DNA from: Candidatus Ribeiella danica
GTDB lineage: Bacteria; Chloroflexota; Chloroflexia; Chloroflexales; Roseiflexaceae
Direction of reading: 5' to 3'
Length of the DNA: 64,000 nucleotides
NCBI GenBank assembly: GCA_016717335.1
Contig: JADKFS010000019.1
Span: 558,001 to 622,000, forward strand
Position 1 is the first letter of the stretch. The number at the start of each line of letters is the position of its first letter. Made by a program: the position numbers and the translations under genes. A model generated the notes under the pieces. It saw only the letters and a program-made list of their open reading frames with translations, was not told the DNA's origin and did not search any database. Of this stretch, positions 44,401 to 52,900 are shown one piece after another.

Positions 44401-44997
44401 CTGGCTCAGATCGCCGCCCATGGCGCAGACCGTGCCGACGAACGCCCCGCCGACGCCCGGCTGATGTGCCGTGACGAGATCGCCTTGCCCGTTATGGCCA
44501 TAGAGCACCAGGCGGCCGGCGGGCGAATAGGCCACCCGCAGGTGCGCGGCCGATACGGCCGAGATCGTCTGCGGCGAGGACCAGCTGGCGCCGCCCGTCG
44601 CCAGCTGGGTGACGTTGAGCGCGGCGCTATCCTGGAAGAACCCGTAGACGGCGGCGTCGGGGCTACCCGCGTAGGCGGTGCCGGCCGCGACCTCGGTCGC
44701 AGCCCTTCCGTTGAACAGAGGGACGAGCTGCCAGCCGCCGTCGGTGCTCAGGTTCCGCTTGACGTGAGCAACCTGCTTGCCCTTGCCCGCGACGTTGGTA
44801 ATGACGAGCGCCTCCGTATGGCGGCTCGCGGGATTGTGAAAAACGGCTACCGGAGAAGCGCTCGTCGAGTCAACCGGAATGCTGGCCGTGGTGACGACAT
44901 CCTGGCTCATGACGCTCTTCCACGATAGCTGAAGCGGCAAGGCCGGGGTGTACGCGTTGCCTTTGGTCGAGGGCGGGGCGGCATTGGTCGAGGCCAT
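41452..44997 (-). CDS. Giant multi-domain protein of the P47-like locus
   Basis: This is a 1181-residue protein. Residues about 20-400 form repeated short beta segments with W and G/D turns (ALVITNVAGKGKQVAHVKRN, LVLYGHNGQGDLVTAHQPGV), like a propeller. About 415-530 looks like an Ig or prealbumin-type domain. About 610-760 is a run of amphipathic helices (DDISHFFGDIWEGIKNGIAK, VIDWLKALFDFGAIWRTKMA). The C-terminal third has hydrophobic helices (WWLTAISVGFSVLIWVLANG, SAIVWIAGGSGLALLLNFAY). There is no signal peptide and no recognised family. Helices that could enter membranes suggest an effector or pore-like role, which is inference. ATG 44997 has GGAGGAAC before it. Confidence 0.75.
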   Translation of the reverse strand: MASTNAAPPSTKGNAYTPALPLQLSWKSVMSQDVVTTASIPVDSTSASPVAVFHNPASRHTEALVITNVAGKGKQVAHVKRNLSTDGGWQLVPLFNGRAATEVAAGTAYAGSPDAAVYGFFQDSAALNVTQLATGGASWSSPQTISAVSAAHLRVAYSPAGRLVLYGHNGQGDLVTAHQPGVGGAFVGTVCAMGGDLSQGDFQLCMTDESTWTILANVNGQPQLFSGDLGATAYSSKKQATEFTGTLKQVVLGYWSDAQNTLIFLLADDDSALHAWVSNAPSSTVIAQPIPNSKVTGATGHVAADRSLHVYSIDDGQRLWALHQSPGNPWNDDGTPNWAPYLPIDTGISAVVGDANPADAPSLFALDAAESSLRFHAQDPHTRMWRSGAVLQHAAQAFETVRFRTELNLIDSNGTALPYQPVTVSVLDGDSATELWAGGKIYPVNSKSEVQLTTDATGKLTLAVLTTAGMATPRLVVRAAGLPQPVTIQPSESIHTYLSGQGTLNPTNPGGALPAFDAAGKTLSSATVGGRPLAPGAQASQALAGTAAGAIQHTAMVGLGKPVPGVVAYAGRFHGAGGAEFNVFHTREELQDHLARVRSVESHAAASLWDDISHFFGDIWEGIKNGIAKIADFVVDVAHKVVDFTVHIGEEIAQGVKLAITGLEQAAHFIAGVFQAIEAAVEKVIDWLKALFDFGAIWRTKMAFEQGLLAAPPYIKQVIGLGQKAADGWFGKQKATVDKAFAGIKKRYAGQTFGSQPHWQQPGKGAGAQPIVGGASPADFTQNVHHNWFQDKVSAYVPADAGPASDHSLKTPWEAFEQHVRASEKDFLAALGDFKGATLSIIKDPKSFSTVAIPDLLDMVSKVVDALLSICDAIVDGFLALADLVMDALNTLLTAELDLGFINALWGWIATSAGYPKDNKLTMAALISLFGAFPCTIIYKLVAGVDHEPFPDGTFPTGAPHMANAQLSLGTSRADAGFSLGIAMPWQAVFTSNMLQILQVIPAAIGDYLGNKAPWWLTAISVGFSVLIWVLANGYPNLSAIVWIAGGSGLALLLNFAYVGYIVMKSMYATILQELIKDTGESRSDILDLLITIYGFLKFIGETVVDFETTVRTLPAIASILLPMPSMFAFCNLSAIRNDPEVAPFAIAANLIFDFIGYVGGGVLEAIDTVETRPALQSASA

Positions 44998-45022
44998 CTC
45001 GTTCCTCCGAATCATTGGTGTG

Positions 45023-45364
45023 CTAATCATCTGTCGAGTCATTCTCCACTACGACCTCGTGTGATCCGTAACCATCTATCACAGTAACTGTATTTGGCGT
45101 ATCTGCCGTCGGCTGTCCAAGCGTCGTGCTTGCAATGTGATATGAGATTATCGGAGAGGATATCGTTGGTTCCTTTTCCATGAGCGTCCAGGTAAATCCC
45201 CCTTCAACCTGAAAGAAGATTTCGTACTGTAAACGTGGATAGGCGCAAGTTGCTGTTAGAAACAGCACGACGCCATACTCGAATTGTCGGGTATACGCTT
45301 TGTATTGGATATCAAGAGCTTTCGAGGGCTGAATCGTTCCTAGATAGCTGATTTCATCAGACAT
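45023..45364 (-). CDS. Small beta-rich protein of the P47-like locus, low GC
   Basis: This 113-residue protein starts with an acidic MSDEISYLGTIQPSKALDIQ and continues as alternating polar/hydrophobic strands (YGVVLFLTATCAYPRLQYEI, FFQVEGGFTWTLMEKE). No family is recognised. Its DNA is clearly more AT-rich than any neighbouring gene, a sign of separate origin. AAAGGAG stands 6 bases before ATG 45364. It is first in the unit, 25 bases before the giant gene, and could be a chaperone or partner of it. Confidence 0.72.
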   Translation of the reverse strand: MSDEISYLGTIQPSKALDIQYKAYTRQFEYGVVLFLTATCAYPRLQYEIFFQVEGGFTWTLMEKEPTISSPIISYHIASTTLGQPTADTPNTVTVIDGYGSHEVVVENDSTDD

Positions 45365-45406
45365 TTGTTTCTCCTTTGCTGATATTGAATGCCAATCGGC
45401 TTCCAG

Positions 45407-45613
45407 TTATCCCATCGCCGTCTCAGCGTCGCCGTCCTCCGCAGGCGGCGGCCCCTGCGCGGCCGTCTCCAGAAAGGTCAGCAGCTCGTCCAGGCTCGCG
45501 AAGTGGTAGTGGGCGTCCGGCTGGCCCACCGGCGTCAGCGTCGCCCGCAGCGGGCCGCCGGCGCGGTCGGCCCAGAGCCGCAGCAGGTACGATTGGTCGA
45601 TGGCGCGCCGCAT
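45407..45613 (-). CDS. Unknown 68-residue protein
   Basis: The sequence runs MRRAIDQSYLLRLWADRAGG, then PLRATLTPVGQPDAHYHFAS and LDELLTFLET with an acidic tail. The layout (QSYLLRLW, PLRATL, HFASLDELLTFL) looks like a compact conserved fold rather than noise, and I believe similar small proteins are common in this phylum. Function is unknown. The start could be 14 codons earlier (45655). It ends 42 bases before the 113-residue gene and may be cotranscribed. Confidence 0.6.
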   Translation of the reverse strand: MRRAIDQSYLLRLWADRAGGPLRATLTPVGQPDAHYHFASLDELLTFLETAAQGPPPAEDGDAETAMG

Positions 45614-46032
45614 GCTCACGTCACTTTCCGAATGCTTCTGCTGGAGACTGTACAAGCCCCACCTGGCGCGGTATAATCCAGGCTATACATCTCCATGGCG
45701 CTTATAATATAGCGCGCTGCGCTGAAAACGAACGTTTGGATGGGGTTTTAGGGGCGGGCTTCGCCCGCCCCTAGACCCTCCTCTTTAGCTATGTATGCAG
45801 CGCGCGCCGATCCTGCATCCAGGCAGTCCGCGCGCTCGGCGCACTGTGGTCGGCTCTGGCTTCGCGTGTTCTCTCGGCATGTGATCGGTAGCTCGTAGTA
45901 TCGATCCGATCCATTATTGAATCATTAACAGGACTTGCGCAGTCGGCGCTCTTTGCCCCTCCCCCTGCCCCTCGCTCACCCTGGAGGAGCGTGGAAAGGG
46001 GCTGCCCGCCTCTGTTGTCGCGAGATTCGCCT
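45614..46032. other. Divergent control region of P47-like locus and BTAD regulator 2
   Basis: No gene is seen. On the plus strand TGTACA (45649) and TATAAT (45672-45677) are spaced 17 bases apart, a possible BTAD promoter. Several TATA-rich blocks at 45670-45715 could serve the minus strand. A perfect 11-bp hairpin TAGGGGCGGGC-TTC-GCCCGCCCCTA lies at 45749-45773. Confidence 0.5.
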
Positions 46033-49000
46033 ATGCCCATGCTGAAGCTTGCTCTGCTTGGCCCGCCGCAGGTAGCGCGCTCGGATGGAACGCCGCTGCG
46101 CATTCGCTCGCGCAAGGAGCTGGCGCTGCTGGCCTACCTGGCGGTCGAGCACGCCCGGCCGCACCAGCGCGACGCGCTGCTCGCGCTGCTGTGGCCCGAC
46201 GCGCCCGAGCAGGATGCGCGGAACAGCCTGCGCGTCGCGCTCGCCAACCTGCGCCAGGCGTTTGGGCCGGACGCCGCGTCGCTGGCCGCCGACCGCAAGA
46301 CCGTGCGGCTTCTACCGGGCGCCGAGGGCTGGCTGGACGTGGCCGCGCTCAGGGCGCTGCTCGACGCCTGCAGGAGCCACCGCCACGCAACGGCCGAGGC
46401 CTGCCCCGACTGTGTCGACCGGCTGGACCGGGCTGTCGAGCTGTACGGCGGCGACTTCCTGGCCGGCTTCTCGCTGCTCGACGCCGTGCCGTTCGAGGAG
46501 TGGGCGCTGGTGCGCCGCGCCGAGCTGCACCAGCATGCCCTGGACGCGCTGGCGACTCTGGCAGCCGCCCACGAGCAGGCCGGCGACTACGGCGCGCTGT
46601 GCCGCCGCGCGCGGCGCCAGCTTGCGCTCGAGCCCTGGCATGAGCCGGCCCACCGCGCCCTGATGCGCGGCCTGGCGCTCGCGGGCGATCGCGCCGGCGC
46701 CCTGGCCCACTACGAGGTCTGCCGGGCCGTGCTGGCGGACGAGCTGGGGGTCGCGCCCGATGCGGAGACGCTCGCGCTCTACGAGCGCATCCGCGCCGGC
46801 GAGCTCATGCCGGCGGCGCGCGACCCGGGGGCGCCGCCACACGCGCTGCCGCTCCCGCTGACTCCGTTCGTGGGCCGCGCGGCCGAGCTGTCCGCGCTGC
46901 GGGCGCGCGCGGACGGCCGGCTGCTGACGCTCGTCGGCGCGGGCGGGATCGGCAAGACGCGCCTGGCCCTGGAGCTGGCGCTGGCCGAGCTTGACGCCTA
47001 CGCCGACGGGGCGTTCTTCGTCCCGCTCGCCCCGCTGGACTCGGCGGATGCGATCGCGCCGGCGATTGCCGCGGCCCTGCAGCTGACCCTGCGCGGCGAC
47101 CCGACGGCCGCGCTGCTGCGCTATCTGCGCGACAAGCGCCTGCTGCTCATCCTGGACAACTTCGAGCACCTGCTCGACGGCGTCGCGCTGGTGACCGCGA
47201 TCCTGGAGACCGCCCACCGGGTGCGGATTATTGCGACCGCGCGCGAGCGGCTGAACCTGCGCGGCGAGCAGGTCTACGCCGTGGAGGGGCTCGACTACCG
47301 GGCCGGCGCGACCATAGCCGAGGCGGCGAGCGTGCCCTCGGTGCAGCTGTTCGTCCAGAGCGCGCAGCGCGCCCTGGCGTCGTTCAGCCTGAATGCGGCG
47401 ACGCTGGAGCCGGTGCTGCGGATCTGCCGGCTGGCGCAGGGGATGCCCCTCGCGATCGAGCTGGCCGCCGCCTGGGTCGATGGGCTGCCGCCGGCCGAGA
47501 TCGCGGCGACGATCGAGCGCGGCGCCGGCTTCCTTGAGGCCGACTGGCGCGATGTGCCGGAGCGCCACCGCAGCATGCGCGCCATGTTCGACTGGTCGTG
47601 GCGGCTGCTGAGCGCCGAGGAGCAGCAGGCCCTGTCCCGGCTTACCGTGTTTCGCGGCGGCTGGACCGGGGAGGCGGCCGAGCAGGTGGCGGGGGTGTCG
47701 CTGCGCGTGCTGACCCGCCTGGCGCGCAAGTCGCTGGTGCGCTGGAGCGAGCCGCAGGGGACGAGCCGGCGCTACGAGATGCTGGAGCCGCTGCGCCAGC
47801 TCGCGGCCGAGCGGCTGGGCGCGGCAGCTGAGGCGATCATGTCGCGGCACTGCGACTATTACTTGCGCCTTTTAGCCACGCACGAGCGCCGGCTCATGCG
47901 CGAGGAGACGGTGCCGGCTGCGACCGCCCGCGACGCCGAGATCGACAACACCCGCCAGGCCTGGGAGTGGGCGGTGGCGCACGCCGCCACCGAGCTGATC
48001 GACGCGAGCGTGTACGCGATCTGGTTCTACGTCTGGGCGGGGCAGCTCTCGGCGTCGATCCACACCTACCGCCTCGCCGCGGAGCGCCTGCGCGCGCGTG
48101 CGACCTCCGGCGAGGCCTCCATGTCCGAGGCGCAGGCCAATCGTCGGACGTTGGGGAAGCTGCTGGGGCTTGCGGCCATGGTCGATCTTGCGCAGGGCGA
48201 GTACGCGCGTGGCTACGCCGAGGCGCAGGAGGCCGTCGCCATCAGCGCGGAGGCGGGCGCAGCGGACGGCGAGGCCCACGGCAGGCTGGTGCTGGCGGCG
48301 GCGCACCTCGTCATCGGGAGAGAAGGGGCGACGGCGGAGATTCTGCGCGCGCTCGCGCTGGCGCGCGGGGCGCGCGAGCGGGGCGAGACGAGCGAGATCC
48401 TCATCCACACCGAGTGGCGCAGCTATTTTTGGATGGCTTGGGAGGCGAACCGGCGCGGCGATGTCGCGGCGGCGCGGCGCTGGGCCGTCGACGGGCTGGA
48501 GATCAGCCGGCAGCTGGCGACGCCGCGCGGCCAGATCACCTGCCTTGAGCTGCTGGCCGTCGCCGAGCGCGAGGCGGGCGAGCACGCGGCGGCGCTGCGC
48601 TATCTGGAGGAGATGCGGCGGCGGTCGCGGCCGATCGGGCATTCGTGGGACGAGGGTGTCGCGCAGTACCAGATCGGCGAGGTGCTGGCCCGGCAGGGGC
48701 GCTACGGCGAGGCGCGCGCCTGCCTGGATGGTGGACTGGCAGTCTTCCGCGCGATGGCCGACGCCAACTACGAGGCGGCGGCGCTGGCGAGCCTGGTCCG
48801 GCTGCACACGACTCTGGGGGACCTCGCGCGGGCGCGGGTGTACCTGGAGCAGCTCGACGGGCTGATCGCGACGGGCGCGGTGCAGTACAACATCGCGGAG
48901 TGGGAGATCGCGCGCGCGCTGCTGGCCGAGCGCGCGGGAGACGCCGCGCAGGCGCTGGCCGCGGCCGAGCGGGCCGCGGCCGCAGCCCGCTCGGCCGGCC

Positions 49001-49230
49001 AGCGCCTGCGCCAGGGCGACGCGCTGGTGATCGCCGGGCGGGCGCACGAGCGCGCAGGGCGCTGGGAAGAAGCGGCCGCGGCTCACAGCGAGGCGCTGGC
49101 ATGCTACAAGAGCCTCGGCCACGCGCCGCTGACGGCCGAACCGCTCGCCGGGCTGGCTCGCGTCGCGCTTGCGCGCGGCGATGTGGAGCGCTGTACCAGC
49201 GGGCAGTCGGCAGGAGCCAGTCGGCAGTAA
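46033..49230 (+). CDS. SARP/BTAD transcriptional regulator with NB-ARC-type ATPase and TPR region (2)
   Basis: This is a 1065-residue AfsR-like regulator. The N-terminal winged helix (MLKLALLGPPQVARSDGTPL, then ALLALLWPDAPEQDARNSLR) is followed by the BTAD helical domain (LYGGDFLAGFSLLDAVPFEE, LALAGDRAGALAHYEVCRAV). An ATPase follows with Walker A GAGGIGKTRLALE at about 302 and Walker B LLLILDNFEHLL. About 620-1050 is TPR-like. It is divergent from the P47-like unit and is its best candidate activator. The last residues TSGQSAGASRQ and the TAA stop are encoded by a 107-bp repeat (49191-49297), so the original C-terminus may have been different. Confidence 0.92.
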   Translation: MPMLKLALLGPPQVARSDGTPLRIRSRKELALLAYLAVEHARPHQRDALLALLWPDAPEQDARNSLRVALANLRQAFGPDAASLAADRKTVRLLPGAEGWLDVAALRALLDACRSHRHATAEACPDCVDRLDRAVELYGGDFLAGFSLLDAVPFEEWALVRRAELHQHALDALATLAAAHEQAGDYGALCRRARRQLALEPWHEPAHRALMRGLALAGDRAGALAHYEVCRAVLADELGVAPDAETLALYERIRAGELMPAARDPGAPPHALPLPLTPFVGRAAELSALRARADGRLLTLVGAGGIGKTRLALELALAELDAYADGAFFVPLAPLDSADAIAPAIAAALQLTLRGDPTAALLRYLRDKRLLLILDNFEHLLDGVALVTAILETAHRVRIIATARERLNLRGEQVYAVEGLDYRAGATIAEAASVPSVQLFVQSAQRALASFSLNAATLEPVLRICRLAQGMPLAIELAAAWVDGLPPAEIAATIERGAGFLEADWRDVPERHRSMRAMFDWSWRLLSAEEQQALSRLTVFRGGWTGEAAEQVAGVSLRVLTRLARKSLVRWSEPQGTSRRYEMLEPLRQLAAERLGAAAEAIMSRHCDYYLRLLATHERRLMREETVPAATARDAEIDNTRQAWEWAVAHAATELIDASVYAIWFYVWAGQLSASIHTYRLAAERLRARATSGEASMSEAQANRRTLGKLLGLAAMVDLAQGEYARGYAEAQEAVAISAEAGAADGEAHGRLVLAAAHLVIGREGATAEILRALALARGARERGETSEILIHTEWRSYFWMAWEANRRGDVAAARRWAVDGLEISRQLATPRGQITCLELLAVAEREAGEHAAALRYLEEMRRRSRPIGHSWDEGVAQYQIGEVLARQGRYGEARACLDGGLAVFRAMADANYEAAALASLVRLHTTLGDLARARVYLEQLDGLIATGAVQYNIAEWEIARALLAERAGDAAQALAAAERAAAAARSAGQRLRQGDALVIAGRAHERAGRWEEAAAAHSEALACYKSLGHAPLTAEPLAGLARVALARGDVERCTSGQSAGASRQ

Positions 49231-49297
49231 GACGGATCGCATCACAACGGCAGCTCGCTCTTGGGTAGTGGCTCAATGCTTTTGCTCACAGCTATAG
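49191..49297. repeat. 107-bp MITE-like element, copy 4
   Basis: CTGTACCAGCGGGCAGTCGG to TTTGCTCACAGCTATAG, 107 bases, same orientation as copy 3. Its first 40 bases overlap the end of the BTAD gene and contain its TAA stop. Confidence 0.85.
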
Positions 49298-49462
49298 ATT
49301 GTCCAATCTTAACGCCCCCTTCAACAAACCTCTCCGAATCCTGTGCTATGATATGCGCGCTTTCCTGTTCCACTTTTCCATCCAGGCGCCTTCACACCGA
49401 GGCACGTAGCCTCGCCGCGCGCCGCGGCGCGCGTCAATCGCCAGTCATACGAATGAGGGAGA

Positions 49463-51283
49463 ATGATGACGACGATCTCACGGCGTAGGTTCATCCGAAC
49501 GATGGTTGTGGGCGGCAGCTCGCTGGCGTGGGCCTGCACCGGCATCAAGTTCGCCCACGCGGCCGGCCCGGAGGCGTACAAGCTTCGCATCATCCACACC
49601 AACGACCACCACGCCCGGATCGAGCCGGTGACCGGCGGGACGCCGGTGGCCCCGATCCACGCCGGCGTCTCGCGGCGCAAGGTGCTGATCGACGCGATCC
49701 GCGCCGAGGGCGGCAACCAGATCCTGCTCGACGCCGGCGACGTGTTCCAGGGCACGCTCTGGTTCACCCAGTACCTTGGCCAGGCCGACCTCGAGTTCTA
49801 CAACGCGCTTGGCTACGAGGCCATGACGATCGGCAACCACGAGTTCGACAAGGGCCAGCAGCCGCTGGTCGACTTCATCAAGCGCACCTCGTTCCCGGTG
49901 CTGAGCGCCAACCTGGTGGCCGACGCGTCCTCGCCGCTGGCCGGCCTGTACAAGCCCTGGATCGTCAAGGAGATCGGCGGCCAGAAGATCGGCATCTTCG
50001 GCCTGACCACCGAGGAGACCCCGATCCTCAGCAGCCCCGGCGCCGGCGTCAGCTTCACGAACTACATCGAGGCGGCCCGCAAGTCGGTGGCCGAGCTGAA
50101 GGCCCAGGGCGTCAACAAGATCATCGCGCTGACGCACGTCGGCATCACCTTCGACCGCGAGCTGGCGCGCCAGGTCTCGGGCATCCAGGTGATCATCGGC
50201 GGCCACAGCCACACCCCCATGGGCCCGATGATCAAGCCGCTCAACGCCAGCCAGCCGTACCCCGAGGTGATCGCCAACCCCGACGGCAAGCCGGTGATCA
50301 TGGCGACCGACTGGGAGTGGGGCCGCTGGCTGGGCGACCTGACGCTCGGCTTCGACGCCGGCGGCGAGATCACCAGCGTCGTGGTCGCGCACGCGGTCGA
50401 GGTCGCCGCGTCGATCGAGCCGGACCCCGCCTTCGAGGACCGCATCAACGTGCTCAAGCAGCCGCTGCTGGCGCTGCGCAGCCAGAACGTCGGCGAGGCG
50501 GCGGTGGCGCTGAACGGCGCGCGCGCGGATGCCCGCAGCAAGGAGACCAACCTGGGCAACCTGATCTCCGACGCGATGCTGGAGAAGACCCGGCCGGCCG
50601 GCGCGCAGGTGGCGCTCATGAACGGCGGCAGCATCCGCACCAGCGTCGACGCCGGCCCGATCACGCTGGGCGAGCTGCTCGAAGTGCAGCCGTTCGGCAA
50701 CACGATCACGCTGGTGACGCTGACCGGCGCGCAGCTCCGCGAAGCGCTCGAGAACGGCGTCAGCCAGATCGAGACGGTCGCCGGGCGCTTCCCGCAGGTC
50801 GCCGGGATTCGCTACACCTTCAACAAGGCGGCCGCGCCCGGCAGCCGGATCGTGGCGGTCCAGGTCGCCGACGGCAAGGGCGGCTACGCCGCGCTCGACC
50901 CGAGCGCGAGCTACCGGGTGGTGACGAACAACTTCCTGCTGACCGGCGGCGACGGCTACAGCGTGCTGCAGAGCGGCACGAACAAGATCGACACCGGCCT
51001 GATCGACGTGGACGTGACCGCCGAGTACGTCCGGGCGCACTCGCCGATCAAGACGGCGGTCGAGGGGCGCATCACCGAGGGCACCTCGGCCCCGGCCGGC
51101 GCGGGGGCCACCACGCCGGCGCGGCTGCCCAACACGAGCGGCGATGTCTCGCCGCTGTGGATGCTGGCGGCGCTTGGCGCCAGCGCGATCGGCGGCGGCG
51201 CGCGGCTGCGCAGCCGCGCGCGGCACGCCCCGGCGGCCGAGGCTGCGGCCGAGCACGAGGACCTGACCGAGACGGCGGCCTAG
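49463..51283 (+). CDS. Secreted 5'-nucleotidase / cyclic phosphodiesterase (UshA-like), Tat signal and LPxT-like tail
   Basis: In this 606-residue protein, residues 1-33 are a Tat signal (SRRRFIRTMVVGGSSLAWAC). The calcineurin-like phosphoesterase domain follows (IIHTNDHHARIEP, DAGDVFQGTLWFTQYLG, TIGNHEFDKGQ, IIGGHSHTPM). The C-terminal 5'-nucleotidase domain has NLISDAMLE, MNGGSIRTSVDAGPITLGEL, LEVQPFGNTITLVTL and TNNFLLTGGDGY. The end reads LPNTSG, a hydrophobic helix and basic RSRARH, like a sortase sorting signal. It releases phosphate and nucleosides outside the cell. GAGGGAG precedes ATG 49463. Confidence 0.94.
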   Translation: MMTTISRRRFIRTMVVGGSSLAWACTGIKFAHAAGPEAYKLRIIHTNDHHARIEPVTGGTPVAPIHAGVSRRKVLIDAIRAEGGNQILLDAGDVFQGTLWFTQYLGQADLEFYNALGYEAMTIGNHEFDKGQQPLVDFIKRTSFPVLSANLVADASSPLAGLYKPWIVKEIGGQKIGIFGLTTEETPILSSPGAGVSFTNYIEAARKSVAELKAQGVNKIIALTHVGITFDRELARQVSGIQVIIGGHSHTPMGPMIKPLNASQPYPEVIANPDGKPVIMATDWEWGRWLGDLTLGFDAGGEITSVVVAHAVEVAASIEPDPAFEDRINVLKQPLLALRSQNVGEAAVALNGARADARSKETNLGNLISDAMLEKTRPAGAQVALMNGGSIRTSVDAGPITLGELLEVQPFGNTITLVTLTGAQLREALENGVSQIETVAGRFPQVAGIRYTFNKAAAPGSRIVAVQVADGKGGYAALDPSASYRVVTNNFLLTGGDGYSVLQSGTNKIDTGLIDVDVTAEYVRAHSPIKTAVEGRITEGTSAPAGAGATTPARLPNTSGDVSPLWMLAALGASAIGGGARLRSRARHAPAAEAAAEHEDLTETAA

Positions 51284-51356
51284 CGGCCAGCGCCTGCGCG
51301 GCCCTCACCCCCTGCCCCCTCTCCCGTGCGCGGGAGAGGGGGTGTCTCGTTGGGGG

Positions 51357-51590
51357 GCTGCGCGCCCCCCCGGCCGGGGCCTTGCCCCTGGCCCCAAAAG
51401 AATGCTGTCTCTTGCTGAACGCCTGACGCGCATGCCCGACTGAATGCGGCGCGGCGGGATGGAACTCGTCCGGTTGAAATGGTGCTGGGCATCCACCACG
51501 ATGCTTGCAGCAGGTGCGAGCTCTTTTGCCGGAGGGGGGCCGGGGGAACCGGCGTGGGTTCCCCCGGGCGGGGGGCCGGGGGCGCAGCGT
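51357..51590. repeat. Long dispersed repeat, copy B
   Basis: It follows the same order of blocks as 2252-2498: GCTGCGCGCCCCCC, GGGGCCTTGCCCCTGG, CCCCAAAAGAATGC, CTGACGCGCATGCCC, TTTGCCGGAGGGGG, GGGGGAACCGGCG and GGGTTCCCCC. It is more diverged in the middle. Confidence 0.7.
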
Positions 51591-51678
51591 CATCGAAAAG
51601 CAGGTGGCGATCGCCGGCCACACACAGATGTAAAGCCTGCAAAACATCGTTGTACAAGATGACCAATGGCGGCGGCAT

Positions 51679-51688
51679 GTGGTATACT
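51679..51688 (+). promoter_or_regulatory. Extended -10 element before moxR
   Basis: TGTGGTATACT contains TG-N-TATACT (TATACT at 51683-51688), an extended -10 about 48 bases before the moxR ATG. No good -35 is present, which is normal for this promoter type. Confidence 0.45.
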
Positions 51689-51735
51689 GGCGCGGTGCAA
51701 TGCCAGAAATCAACGATATCGATTGAAGGGGTCAT

Positions 51736-52716
<981 letters not shown>

Positions 52717-52818
52717 GCAGCCGAGGGGCTTGGGGTTTGGAGCTTGTTGCCATCGTATCGCCTTGTCACCTTGTCATTGGCGCGGGGCTTGTCGCCGGGT
52801 CGCCGAAGCGGGGATCGC

Positions 52819-52847
52819 TTGTGTACAGCGTTTTCATCGAGTATAAT
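52819..52847 (+). promoter_or_regulatory. Promoter of the LuxR-type regulator
   Basis: TTGTGT (52819-52824), 17 bases, then a perfect TATAAT (52842-52847). The start codon GTG 52901 lies about 46 bases after the expected transcript start. Confidence 0.65.
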
Positions 52848-52900
52848 GCCCGCAGCTCTGCCGGACTTGCCGCAACACAGGCACTAAGGAGGAGGGGTAC

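Larger units (their letters stand above)
51284..51735. other. Repeat-rich spacer before moxR
   Basis: It holds a CCCCTCTCCC/GGGAGAGGGG hairpin at about 51317-51343, which may terminate the nucleotidase gene, and long repeat copy B (51357-51590). The moxR promoter region is at the end. No gene is seen. Confidence 0.6.
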
